This document shows positions 1-7,302 of a stretch of DNA of 10,493 bases, piece by piece. The stretch comes from CAYUCE01 sp964443275 (GTDB lineage: Bacteria; Bipolaricaulota; Bipolaricaulia; CAYUCE01): contig CAYUCE010000061.1 in NCBI GenBank assembly GCA_964443275.1, positions 1 through 10,493 of the forward strand, read 5' to 3'. Numbering within the stretch: the first letter of the stretch is position 1; every line of letters starts with the position of its first letter. Under the pieces are notes generated by a model, which was not told the DNA's origin, searched no databases, and saw only the letters and a list, made by a program, of their open reading frames with translations. A program made the translations under genes and the position numbers.

Positions 1-22
1 AAACCCCTGTTAGTAAGCAGGT

Positions 23-1297
23 TTGTGCAAAAGGGAGGGGGGTGAAGTTGAGTTAGTTGTGGGTCTTGCTGAAAATGAGGAAATTAAAATTGGTGTGATA
101 TATCCCCTTTCCGGAGGGTTGGCATCTACCGGTGAAGATATGAGATTGGGAGTTGAACTGGCCGCTGATATAATCAACAACAAGTATCCGGGGTTGGATA
201 TACCTATGGCAGAATGGGAAGGGATTCCCAACTTGGGCGGAGCAAAAGTCAAGGTAATCTTTAAAGATCACCGGGCCGACCCAGCCAGGGGGGCGGATCT
301 AGCTAGAAAACTGATAGAAGATGAAAAGGTAGCCGGACTTTTGGGATGTTACAATAGTTCGGTGACCAAGACAGCCTCAGCGGCAGCTGAGCGTTATGGG
401 GTCCCTTTTATTAATGGGAGCTCATCATCTCCAACTCTTACTAAACGAGGATTTGAGTGGTTCTGGAGAACCAGCCCCCACGATACTTTCTTCACCGATG
501 ACTTGTTTAAGTTATTTGAGGGATTAGTGGCAGGAGAGGTCCCCGGTGTAGATGCGATACCTAAAGAGGAGATAGATGACTTAGCTATTGCTGCTGAAAA
601 TACTGAGTATGGCGCAGCAGCTAGGGACCTACTTCATGAGTTTGCGGAGGAAAGGGGATATAACATCATTGAATCTTTCAAGTATCCGCATCAATCTCCT
701 GATGTAACTAGCGAGGCTCAAAAATTGGTTGCTTCCGGAGCTGATTCCTATCTATTTATCCCCTATATTTCCGACGCAATTCTATTTGTAAGGACATTAA
801 AATCACTCAAGGCAACACCAAATCTAATCTGGGGACAAGATGCTGGCTTTATAAATCCCGATTTCCCAAAGACTTTAGGAGCGGAAGCTGTGGAAGGAAT
901 CCTTACTAGAACGGTATTCGTCCCTAGGTTAACTGAAGTAAAGCCTGTGGCTGGTCAGATTAATGAATTGTATAAGGAAAGAACAGATGAGGATTTCAGT
1001 GGAGCTTCATCCCGCGCCTTCACCGGACTTCAAACTTGGGCATATGTTTTGAATAACGCGGGATCCACCGATCCGGAAGCTATTGCCAAGGCAGCAAATG
1101 AGCTTGAAATCCCGGGAGAGGAGCTCATTATGCCTTGGAAAGGGATAAAATTTGGTGAAGCATTTCCGGGAGATACTCATCAAAATATTTGGGGCTCGGG
1201 TGTAATCGCCCAATACCAGGATGGTGAACTGGAAGTTATTTACCCCTTCCACTCTAAAACTGCGGATATGATTTACCCATTCCCTGGGTATAAGTAG
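23..1297 (+). CDS. ABC transporter substrate-binding protein, LivK/HAAT family (5' end unresolved)
   Basis: Extracytoplasmic binding protein of a branched-chain amino acid/amide type (HAAT) importer; it captures the ligand and delivers it to the permeases encoded downstream. The family fold starts at about residue 20 (EIKIGVIYPLSGG). Typical family stretches follow, including GLLGCYNSSVTKTASAAAE, VPFINGSSSSPTLTKRG and FWRTSPHDTFF, and the length suits a mature protein of this family. The ligand could be an amino acid, amide, urea or related small molecule; the sequence does not decide. The start is doubtful: the open frame begins with TTG at 23 just after in-frame TAG and TAA (11-16), no ribosome site precedes it, and no signal peptide or lipobox is present, although such a protein needs export. 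The coding start given is only the longest possible. Function is secure; the 5' boundary is not. Confidence 0.87.
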   Translation: MCKREGGEVELVVGLAENEEIKIGVIYPLSGGLASTGEDMRLGVELAADIINNKYPGLDIPMAEWEGIPNLGGAKVKVIFKDHRADPARGADLARKLIEDEKVAGLLGCYNSSVTKTASAAAERYGVPFINGSSSSPTLTKRGFEWFWRTSPHDTFFTDDLFKLFEGLVAGEVPGVDAIPKEEIDDLAIAAENTEYGAAARDLLHEFAEERGYNIIESFKYPHQSPDVTSEAQKLVASGADSYLFIPYISDAILFVRTLKSLKATPNLIWGQDAGFINPDFPKTLGAEAVEGILTRTVFVPRLTEVKPVAGQINELYKERTDEDFSGASSRAFTGLQTWAYVLNNAGSTDPEAIAKAANELEIPGEELIMPWKGIKFGEAFPGDTHQNIWGSGVIAQYQDGELEVIYPFHSKTADMIYPFPGYK

Positions 1298-1310
1298 AAT
1301 TAATCGACGA

Positions 1311-1355
1311 AATCGGGGGTGAGGGTAAAACAACCCTCTCCCCCGATTTTCTATT
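1311..1355 (+). terminator. Strong intrinsic terminator/attenuator between binding protein and permease genes
   Basis: Left arm 1311-1326 (aatcgggggtgagggt) pairs with right arm 1333-1348 (accctctcccccgatt). There is one T-T mismatch, 15 paired bases and a 6-base loop (aaaaca), followed by a T-rich tail (ttctatttt). It lies 13 bases after the binding-protein stop and about 50 bases before the livH-like start. Such placement commonly lets a binding protein be made in excess over its membrane partners by partial termination. Partial read-through is inferred, because no clear promoter is seen in 1350-1390. Confidence 0.88.
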
Positions 1356-1398
1356 TTCATTAATCATCCGCAGTCTAATAATAATCTAAGGAGATAAA

Positions 1399-2265
1399 AT
1401 GATTATCACCCAAGCTATCCTTTCCGCTGTCTTAATGGGCTTGATTTTTTCTCTAATTGCTTTAGGTTTGACCATTATCTTCGGAGTTATGGACATTGTT
1501 AACTTTGCTCATGGTGAATTTCTAATGGTCGGGATGTACTCCGGTTATCTCACTTCCACTATTCTATCTGTTGATCCGTTGATGGGAATACCTATAGCAG
1601 CAATAATAGGAGGTTTATTGGGTATTATTACCTACCACTTACTTATCCGCCATCTTTTGCGGGGTCCAATGATCGCTCAGCTATTCGGAACCTTTGGTTT
1701 AATGCTTTTTCTTCGATATCTAGCTATGTTTATATTTGGTCCCAATTATAAAACGCTGTTTAAAGGATTACTGGTTGGTAAATCTTTTTTACTGGGCGGA
1801 GTAGTTATCGACCTTTCCAAATTGGCGGCAGCGGGATTCAGCATCTTCCTCTTTCTATTAATTTACTGGATATTACATAAAACTAAGCTAGGAATGGCTT
1901 TGAGAGCTACTTCTCTTGACAAAGAAGCAGCCCGCTATGTAGGGGTTAATACTGAAAATATGAATGCCTTAGCATGGGCAATAGGCGGAGCTACAGTGGG
2001 TATAGCGGGGGCTTTATTAATCAACTTTTACTATGTTTATCCCACCATAGGTTTGCTATTTACCATGATCGCCTTTGCTACAGTAGCCTTAGGGGGGTTC
2101 GGCAGTATCACTGGAGCTTTCCTAGCTGGTATCATAATTGGTTTGATTTTGGTATTGGCAGGGCAATTTATCAGCAGCGAACTTAAGCTTACCTTTGTTT
2201 ATGCAGCTTACTTTTTCGTAGTTATATTCCGACCGCAAGGGCTATTTGGGTGGCGATCAACATGA
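1399..2265 (+). CDS. livH: ABC transporter permease, LivH type
   Basis: Integral membrane permease of a LIV/HAAT importer; with the LivM-type partner it forms the channel for the ligand. The 288 residues match the usual LivH length and consist of long hydrophobic helices. Family features are visible: an N-terminal segment LGLTIIFGVMDIVNFAHGEF (about residues 22-41), the cytoplasmic EAA-like loop GMALRATSLDKEAARYVGVN in the second half, and the C-terminal VVIFRPQGLFG. ATG 1399 is preceded by AAGGAG at 1388-1393, a good ribosome site. The stop TGA overlaps the ATG of the next gene (ATGA at 2262-2265), indicating translational coupling. The ligand is not predictable; the symbol denotes the family only. 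Confidence 0.93.
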   Translation: MIITQAILSAVLMGLIFSLIALGLTIIFGVMDIVNFAHGEFLMVGMYSGYLTSTILSVDPLMGIPIAAIIGGLLGIITYHLLIRHLLRGPMIAQLFGTFGLMLFLRYLAMFIFGPNYKTLFKGLLVGKSFLLGGVVIDLSKLAAAGFSIFLFLLIYWILHKTKLGMALRATSLDKEAARYVGVNTENMNALAWAIGGATVGIAGALLINFYYVYPTIGLLFTMIAFATVALGGFGSITGAFLAGIIIGLILVLAGQFISSELKLTFVYAAYFFVVIFRPQGLFGWRST

Positions 2266-3263
2266 TCGATGTACTAAAGGATATGTTCTCCTTTAGAGAT
2301 TTTCCGAAAACGGAACGGATTGCCTTCTATATTTTCCTGCTCTTTCTTCTTATTTTTCCTTGGATAATACAAGGTTCCTATCTTAGAGCCATTATGATCG
2401 ACTTCTTGCTTTTTTCTCTATACGGGCTGGGCTGGAATTTAATTGGAGGATATGGGGGGCAGGTAGCATTAGGACAGGCAAAAAATGTTGGTATGGCAGC
2501 TTATGCTACTGTCCTTATGATCACCTGGTGGAATGTCTCATTTTGGTTAACAGTACCTGTAGGAATTCTAGTTTCTGTCATCGAATCTTTCATATTAGGC
2601 TATGCTCTTTTCCGGCTTCGAGGACACTACTTTGCTATAGCTACTATAACCGTGTCCTTAGTCTGGCAGGAGCTTTTTATAACTTGGGATTGGACCGGGG
2701 GAGCCAGAGGGATCGAGTTACCAATAGTGGAAACACCCAATATATATTATATGCAGTTTGACTCACCCATCGGTTACCACTACCTTATACTATTCTTCTT
2801 CCTCCTTGCCCTGCTCTATATGAATTGGTTTCGAAAGTCGAAATTAGGTTATCAGTTACGGGCAATCAGGGAGAACGAAGATGCGGCTGCAAGCTTGGGA
2901 ATAAACATAATGTGGGCCAAGGTAAAGGCATATTGTATCACAGCAGTAATGGCGGCGGTAGGCGGATGTTTTTACGCTGTCTACCATCTGTATATTGATC
3001 CCCGGTCAGTTATGCATTTAGATTTGTCAATTCTTATTGCTATGATGGCTATGATGGGAGGGGCAGGATCAATGTGGGGACCCATAATTGGAGCAATGAT
3101 TCTAATTCCCTTAGACAGATTTTTAGGCGATTGGCTTGGAGGATCCGGAATACTAGGAGTAGACTTTATGATTTATGCACTAATAATCATGATCATCGCA
3201 GCTTATCAGCCTCGAGGGATTTGGGGAATTATCGAAAAAGTTAGAGGAAAGGGAGGTAGCTGA
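2262..3263 (+). CDS. livM: ABC transporter permease, LivM type
   Basis: Second membrane permease of the importer. From ATG 2262 it has 333 residues. It contains the typical LivM run LIGGYGGQVALGQAKNVGMA, a hydrophobic core with RGHYFAIATI, and the EAA-like cytoplasmic loop SKLGYQLRAIRENEDAAASLGIN that contacts the ATPases. It ends with a GGAGSMWGPIIGA segment and the family-typical YQPRGIWG close to the C-terminus. GTG at 2250 would give four more residues. ATG 2262 is preferred because it forms the ATGA overlap with the preceding permease and has a purine-rich GGGTGG at 2248-2253. The stop is two bases before the next gene, so it belongs to the same operon. Confidence 0.92.
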   Translation: MIDVLKDMFSFRDFPKTERIAFYIFLLFLLIFPWIIQGSYLRAIMIDFLLFSLYGLGWNLIGGYGGQVALGQAKNVGMAAYATVLMITWWNVSFWLTVPVGILVSVIESFILGYALFRLRGHYFAIATITVSLVWQELFITWDWTGGARGIELPIVETPNIYYMQFDSPIGYHYLILFFFLLALLYMNWFRKSKLGYQLRAIRENEDAAASLGINIMWAKVKAYCITAVMAAVGGCFYAVYHLYIDPRSVMHLDLSILIAMMAMMGGAGSMWGPIIGAMILIPLDRFLGDWLGGSGILGVDFMIYALIIMIIAAYQPRGIWGIIEKVRGKGGS

Positions 3264-3265
3264 TA

Positions 3266-3997
3266 ATGCCTCTTCTTGAAGTCAATAAATTGGTTAAGGA
3301 ATTTGATGGAGTGACTGCCAACAACAAGGTTTCACTAGAAATAACAAAAGGGGAAATACTAGGGATGATCGGGCCAAACGGAGCCGGGAAGACAACCCTT
3401 TTTAATTGTATTGTAGGTTATTCCAAGCCAACCCAAGGGGAGGTTATCTTCGATGGTCAGGATATCACCGGATGGCCAGCTCACCAAACCAATAAAGCAG
3501 GAATAGCTCGGACCTTTCAAGTAATGAGGATAATGAGTAGACTTTCTTTAGAGGAGAATGTAATGGTAGGAGCTTTCTGTCGGGCAAATGATCGAAGGAT
3601 AGCTAGAGATCGTGCCAGATCGATACTAGAGCTGGTGGAACTAACTAACTATAAAGATTCTTATCCTCCGGAATTGCCAGTTGCCACACAACGAAGAATC
3701 GAATTAGCTAGAGCTTTAGCTACTCAACCCAAGCTTCTTATGTTAGATGAGGTTGCCGCTGGCTTAAATCCCCAGGAGACTGAACAGATGATAACTACCT
3801 TAGAAAGGATACATAAGGAGAAGGATTTAACTTTTTTTCTAACTGAACATGTAATGGAATTTGTGATGCCTATTTCGGATAGAGTCATCGTTTTAGCAAG
3901 TGGAGAGAAAATTTCAGAAGGGTCACCGGAGGAAGTAATCGAAAAGAAAGAAGTAATAGAAGCTTACCTGGGGGAGAAGTATGCTGAAAGTGAATGA
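3266..3997 (+). CDS. livG: ABC transporter ATP-binding protein, LivG type
   Basis: Cytoplasmic ATPase subunit driving the importer. Of 243 residues, Walker A is GPNGAGKT (36-43), the Q-loop is RTFQ (Q85), Walker B is LLMLDE (157-162, catalytic Glu162) and the H-loop histidine is His195 in TEH. The ABC signature is unusual: LPVATQ (137-142) replaces the common LSGGQ or LPYGxQ, so the usual signature glycine is alanine. The rest of the helix (RRIELARALA) is ordinary, and some LivG-like ATPases are recalled to have degenerate signatures, so this is probably a subfamily trait. The ribosome site GGGAGG (3250-3255) lies inside the end of livM. The 3' end overlaps the livF-type start by 17 bases. 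Confidence 0.93.
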   Translation: MPLLEVNKLVKEFDGVTANNKVSLEITKGEILGMIGPNGAGKTTLFNCIVGYSKPTQGEVIFDGQDITGWPAHQTNKAGIARTFQVMRIMSRLSLEENVMVGAFCRANDRRIARDRARSILELVELTNYKDSYPPELPVATQRRIELARALATQPKLLMLDEVAAGLNPQETEQMITTLERIHKEKDLTFFLTEHVMEFVMPISDRVIVLASGEKISEGSPEEVIEKKEVIEAYLGEKYAESE

Positions 3998-4685
3998 AAT
4001 AGAAGTACATTACAATGGTATTCCCGCTCTTTATGATGTTTCGTTTGAAGTTAGAGATAGGGAATTGATTTCCATCATAGGAGCTAATGGAGCCGGGAAA
4101 ACCACCATCCTCAAAACAGTAGCAGGAGCGTTGCATCCGGTATCCGGAGAGGTAACCTTCCAAAACGAGGATATAAGCCAGATGACTACCTCAGATTTGG
4201 TTAGCCTTGGCATTACCTATGTGCCGGAGAATAGGCTGATCTTCGGACCCCTTACCGTAGAAGAAAATCTTCGCTTAGGAGCAATAACAGTTGATTCCCA
4301 GAGTGAAATTAAGGAAACTTTGGAGTACGTTTTTACCCTATTCCCTCGGTTGAGAGAAAGGGCTGGGCAAAGGGGAGGTACTCTATCTGGTGGTGAACAA
4401 CAGATGTTAGCGATAGGCCGAGGGCTGATGTCTCAACCTAAATTGTTGATGTTGGATGAACCCTCTTTAGGCTTAATGCCTAAGTTGGTCACTAGTGTTC
4501 TTGATGCTGTGAAAAGGTTAAAAGAGAGAGGAAAAACGATCTTGCTAGTGGAACAAAATGTGCGTGAAGCTTTGATGTTGGCGGACCGGGGATATGTGTT
4601 ACAAACTGGCAAAACTATCGAGGAAGGTACTGGAGAAGAGCTTTTAGAAGCAGATATGGTTAAAAAAGCCTTCCTAGGGTTATGA
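3981..4685 (+). CDS. livF: ABC transporter ATP-binding protein, LivF type
   Basis: Second ATPase of the importer, expected to pair with the LivG-type subunit. The 234 residues include Walker A GANGAGKT (34-41), the canonical signature LSGGEQ (135-140) and Walker B LLMLDE (155-160). At the switch position it has Gln192 (LLVEQN) instead of histidine, which is normal for LivF. Because the partner has a degenerate signature, the two ATP sites may be unequal: the signature that faces LivG's Walker A is intact, while the reverse pair is altered. The start ATG 3981 follows GGGGGAG at 3970-3975 and overlaps the previous gene. It is the last gene of the importer block. Confidence 0.93.
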   Translation: MLKVNEIEVHYNGIPALYDVSFEVRDRELISIIGANGAGKTTILKTVAGALHPVSGEVTFQNEDISQMTTSDLVSLGITYVPENRLIFGPLTVEENLRLGAITVDSQSEIKETLEYVFTLFPRLRERAGQRGGTLSGGEQQMLAIGRGLMSQPKLLMLDEPSLGLMPKLVTSVLDAVKRLKERGKTILLVEQNVREALMLADRGYVLQTGKTIEEGTGEELLEADMVKKAFLGL

Positions 4686-4708
4686 CACATTGAAAAGGCT
4701 ATATTGTA

Positions 4709-4737
4709 TGCTAAGAAAAGAACTCCTTTTCTTAGCA
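4709..4737. other. Perfect 12-bp hairpin between importer and Oad genes
   Basis: tgctaagaaaag (4709-4720) pairs perfectly with cttttcttagca (4726-4737) around a 5-base loop (aactc). It starts 24 bases after the livF stop and ends 23 bases before the next start. Neither side has a run of T immediately after the stem, so a standard intrinsic terminator is not supported in either direction. It may be a partial terminator, an mRNA processing/stabilising hairpin or a protein-binding palindrome. It separates the importer genes from the decarboxylase genes. Confidence 0.7.
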
Positions 4738-4759
4738 GAGAGTCTGTAAAACACTAACA

Positions 4760-5380
4760 GTGGAGCTTACCTTTCCTATAACTGTCACTATTTTAGGCAT
4801 GTCCATGGTTTTCTTGACTTTGGGCATTTTAACTATTGTAATCAGCTTAATGGCCCGGATAATTAAGGCTGAAGATGAACAAGCTAAAACAAAATACAAA
4901 AAAGCAGAAAGAGTAGCAAACACCAAAAAGGATATAGCGCTTATAGTTGCCTTGGACGATTGGACAACTATGAGAGGGAGTAAAGTTACCTATGGCGGTG
5001 AGTATCTGGTATATCTTGGAGGAAAACCTCACAGAGTAAAACTTAAGGAAAAGAAGGGCGGTGAAATAGAGGCTGAGGTCGATGAAGAGGAATATTCCCT
5101 TACCAAGGAAAGAGCAAAGAAAGGAGAGGAACAAAAGCTCCCTACAGAAAAAGATGGTGCTAAAGAAGTAGTTAAAGCTTCACTACCGGGTATAATTCAG
5201 AAGGTATCAGTAACTACTGGATCTGAAGTCAAGAGAGGTCAAGTTTTATTAATCCTGGAATCTCTCAAGATGGAAAATGAGATAATCTCTCCCGTTGATG
5301 GAACGATTAAAGAGGTTTTGGTAAACGAAGGCGAGGAAGTAGAAGATGGACAAAAGTTGATAACCATGGAAAGGAGATAG
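4760..5380 (+). CDS. OadG-like membrane protein fused to a biotin-carboxyl-carrier domain
   Basis: Predicted small anchoring subunit of a sodium-pumping decarboxylase with its own biotin arm. Residues 1-35 form one membrane helix of OadG/MmdD type (PITVTILGMSMVFLTLGILT), followed by a charged cytoplasmic stretch. Residues about 76-115 form a short beta-rich pre-biotinyl segment, and a Lys/Glu-rich linker follows. Residues 137-206 are a biotinyl domain with the site ESLKMEN, biotinylated lysine Lys170 (codon 5267-5269). Classical OadG lacks a biotin domain, so this resembles OadG joined to the gamma-type carrier protein of methylmalonyl-CoA decarboxylase. GTG 4760 is the start because the helix begins right after it; no clear ribosome site is seen. 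The stop is four bases before oadB, whose ribosome site lies inside this gene. Confidence 0.85.
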   Translation: MELTFPITVTILGMSMVFLTLGILTIVISLMARIIKAEDEQAKTKYKKAERVANTKKDIALIVALDDWTTMRGSKVTYGGEYLVYLGGKPHRVKLKEKKGGEIEAEVDEEEYSLTKERAKKGEEQKLPTEKDGAKEVVKASLPGIIQKVSVTTGSEVKRGQVLLILESLKMENEIISPVDGTIKEVLVNEGEEVEDGQKLITMERR

Positions 5381-5384
5381 GAAT

Positions 5385-6512
5385 ATGGATATAATTTCTA
5401 GTTTCCTAGAGTTCATCCGTTCAACAGGCCTGTTCAATATGGAATATAAAATAATCGTTATGCTTATTATAGGGCTAATTTTGATTTATTTAGCCATAAG
5501 GAAAAAATATGAACCACTATTGCTTTTACCTATAGGATTCGGAATTATCATCGCTAACATGCCTCTAGCGGAGATGGGGGTTCATAAAGCGGGAGGATTA
5601 ATGTACTACATATATCGAGGCGTCACTTCTGACATTTATCCACCTTTGATTTTCCTAGGTCTAGGAGCATTGACCGATTTTTATGGAGTGCTAGCCCGCC
5701 CTAAAGTGATCTTATTAGGAGCAGCTGCTCAATTCGGTGTTTTTGCAGCCCTGTTCTTTGCTTTGTTAGCTGGATTCGGACCAAAAGCCGCAGCTGCTAT
5801 AGGTATTATTGGGGGAGCTGATGGCCCTACAGCAGTCTTTTTGGCCAATAAGCTATCGCCTGACCTTCTAGCTCCCATCTCTATCGCAGCTTACTCGTAT
5901 ATAGCTCTGGTTCCGATAATTCAACCACCTATAATTAAGTTGCTTACTAAAAAAAGTGAAAGAAGGATCAAGATGAAGCCTCCACGGAAGGTGTCCCAGC
6001 GGGAGAAGGTCCTCTTTCCGATTGTGGCTGCCATAGTAATTATCTTACTGGCTCCAAAATCCGCTCCTCTGATTGGGATGATCATGCTCGGCAATTTGCT
6101 TAAAGAATCTGGAGTTACCGGAAGACTCGCCGAAACTGCTGGGAACGCACTTGAAAACATAGTGACCATACTGCTTATGCTATCCATTGGTGCTTCTGCG
6201 AAAGCTGATACCTTTTTAACATTTCAGACCATCAAGATTTTGCTTTTTGGTGCTTTTGCATTCGGGATTTCTACGGCAACTGGGGTGATATTTGGAAAAA
6301 TAATGAACTACTTTTCCAAAGAATCTATAAATCCCCTTATCGGAGCAGCCGGGGTTTCTGCGGTACCTGCATCAGCGCGGGTAGTACAAAAGATAGGAAG
6401 AGAGGAAGATCCAAGCAACTCCCTGCTATTTCACGCTATGGGCCCTAATATAAGTGGGGTTATAGGGACGGCCACCGCCGCTGGGGTCATGCTTACCATT
6501 TTAAGTCCTTAA
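5385..6512 (+). CDS. oadB: Sodium-translocating carboxybiotin decarboxylase, OadB/MmdB/GcdB family
   Basis: Polytopic membrane protein that decarboxylates carboxybiotin and couples this to Na+ export. At 375 residues it matches the MmdB/GcdB length and is shorter than the enterobacterial OadB. It contains the family hallmark GGADGPT at residues 143-149, with Asp146 the equivalent of the essential membrane aspartate. The second conserved helix NPLIGAAGVSAVP has Asn316 and Ser325 in the spacing of the Na+-related Asn373/Ser382 of the Klebsiella enzyme. The C-terminal HAMGPNISGVIGT is also family-typical. ATG 5385 follows AAGGAG (5371-5376). All key residues look intact, so a working pump is likely. 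The symbol names the family; the true donor compound need not be oxaloacetate. No OadA-type carboxyltransferase is present in the window. Confidence 0.93.
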   Translation: MDIISSFLEFIRSTGLFNMEYKIIVMLIIGLILIYLAIRKKYEPLLLLPIGFGIIIANMPLAEMGVHKAGGLMYYIYRGVTSDIYPPLIFLGLGALTDFYGVLARPKVILLGAAAQFGVFAALFFALLAGFGPKAAAAIGIIGGADGPTAVFLANKLSPDLLAPISIAAYSYIALVPIIQPPIIKLLTKKSERRIKMKPPRKVSQREKVLFPIVAAIVIILLAPKSAPLIGMIMLGNLLKESGVTGRLAETAGNALENIVTILLMLSIGASAKADTFLTFQTIKILLFGAFAFGISTATGVIFGKIMNYFSKESINPLIGAAGVSAVPASARVVQKIGREEDPSNSLLFHAMGPNISGVIGTATAAGVMLTILSP

Positions 6513-6514
6513 TC

Positions 6515-6523
6515 AAAGGAGGT
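6515..6523 (+). promoter_or_regulatory. Near-perfect ribosome binding site for the pxpA-type gene
   Basis: AAAGGAGGT, two bases after the oadB stop and six bases before ATG 6530. It is the best ribosome site in the window and fixes this start. The pxpB- and pxpC-type genes that follow lack obvious sites, so they appear to depend on coupling to this one. Confidence 0.85.
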
Positions 6524-6529
6524 AGTTTT

Positions 6530-7300
6530 ATGAGCAAGATTATGGTTGATTTAAACTGCGATATGGGCGAGAGTTTTGGACGATATAAGCTAGAGGTGGG
6601 AGAAAACGTATTGAAAAACATTTCCTCTGCTAATATTGCCTGTGGGTTTCATGCCAGTGATCCCATGGTAATGGATAGAACGGTTAAGCAGTGTAAAGAA
6701 TATGATGTTCAGGTTGGCGCTCACCCCGGGTTGCCCGATCTACTAGGATTTGGAAGAAGGAGAATGGACATATCTCCAGAAGAGGCGAAAAATTACATCT
6801 TGTACCAGTTGGGAGCTTTAAGTGCGTTCTGTGAAAGCTTAGGGGTAAAGCTTCAACATGTAAAACCCCACGGTGCATTATACAATATGGCCGCCAATGA
6901 AAAGGACCTGGCAAAGGGTATGGTCCAGGGGCTGGCCAGTTTATCACCCAGCCCTAATCTCTTGGTTCTATCAGGAAGCAAATTTGGGGATATAGGTAGG
7001 AAAGCTGGTTTAAAGGTAGTGAACGAAGCATTTGCCGATCGAGCTTACAACGAGGACGGTACCTTGGTATCCAGAAAGCTAGAAGGAGCGGTACTTCACA
7101 ACCCGGACAAAATTGCCCAAAGGGCAGCTAGGATGGTTAGTGAAAACAAAGTTGAGACCTTTGATGGAAAGGAAATTGATCTAAAGGTTGATTCCCTCTG
7201 TGTACACGGTGACACCCCGGAAGCCATTGAGATTGTAGAGGCTATCGTAGAGAGATTTGAAAAGGAAGGGATAGAAGTAGTATCTCAAGATCAATTATAG
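6530..7300 (+). CDS. pxpA: LamB/YcsF family protein, 5-oxoprolinase subunit A homologue
   Basis: Homologue of PxpA, which with PxpB and PxpC makes a prokaryotic ATP-dependent 5-oxoprolinase (5-oxoproline to glutamate). The 256 residues match the family's usual length, and its conserved blocks are all present: VDLNCDMGESFGRYKL at the N-terminus, SANIACGFHASDP, VGAHPGLPDLLGFGRRRM, HVKPHGALYN and, near the end, SLCVHGDTPEA. These hold the conserved Asp, His and Glu residues expected of its active cleft. It is followed after two bases by pxpB, as in many bacteria. Sitting behind sodium-pump genes and with a biotinylated PxpC, it may act on a substrate other than 5-oxoproline; that is inference. 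Confidence 0.92.
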   Translation: MSKIMVDLNCDMGESFGRYKLEVGENVLKNISSANIACGFHASDPMVMDRTVKQCKEYDVQVGAHPGLPDLLGFGRRRMDISPEEAKNYILYQLGALSAFCESLGVKLQHVKPHGALYNMAANEKDLAKGMVQGLASLSPSPNLLVLSGSKFGDIGRKAGLKVVNEAFADRAYNEDGTLVSRKLEGAVLHNPDKIAQRAARMVSENKVETFDGKEIDLKVDSLCVHGDTPEAIEIVEAIVERFEKEGIEVVSQDQL

Positions 7301-7302
7301 AA

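Noticed and set aside
4690..4712. Possible promoter (TTGAAA then TATATT or TATGCT) after livF
   Set aside because: The spacing between the -35-like and any -10-like box is far too short, and the latter overlaps the hairpin.
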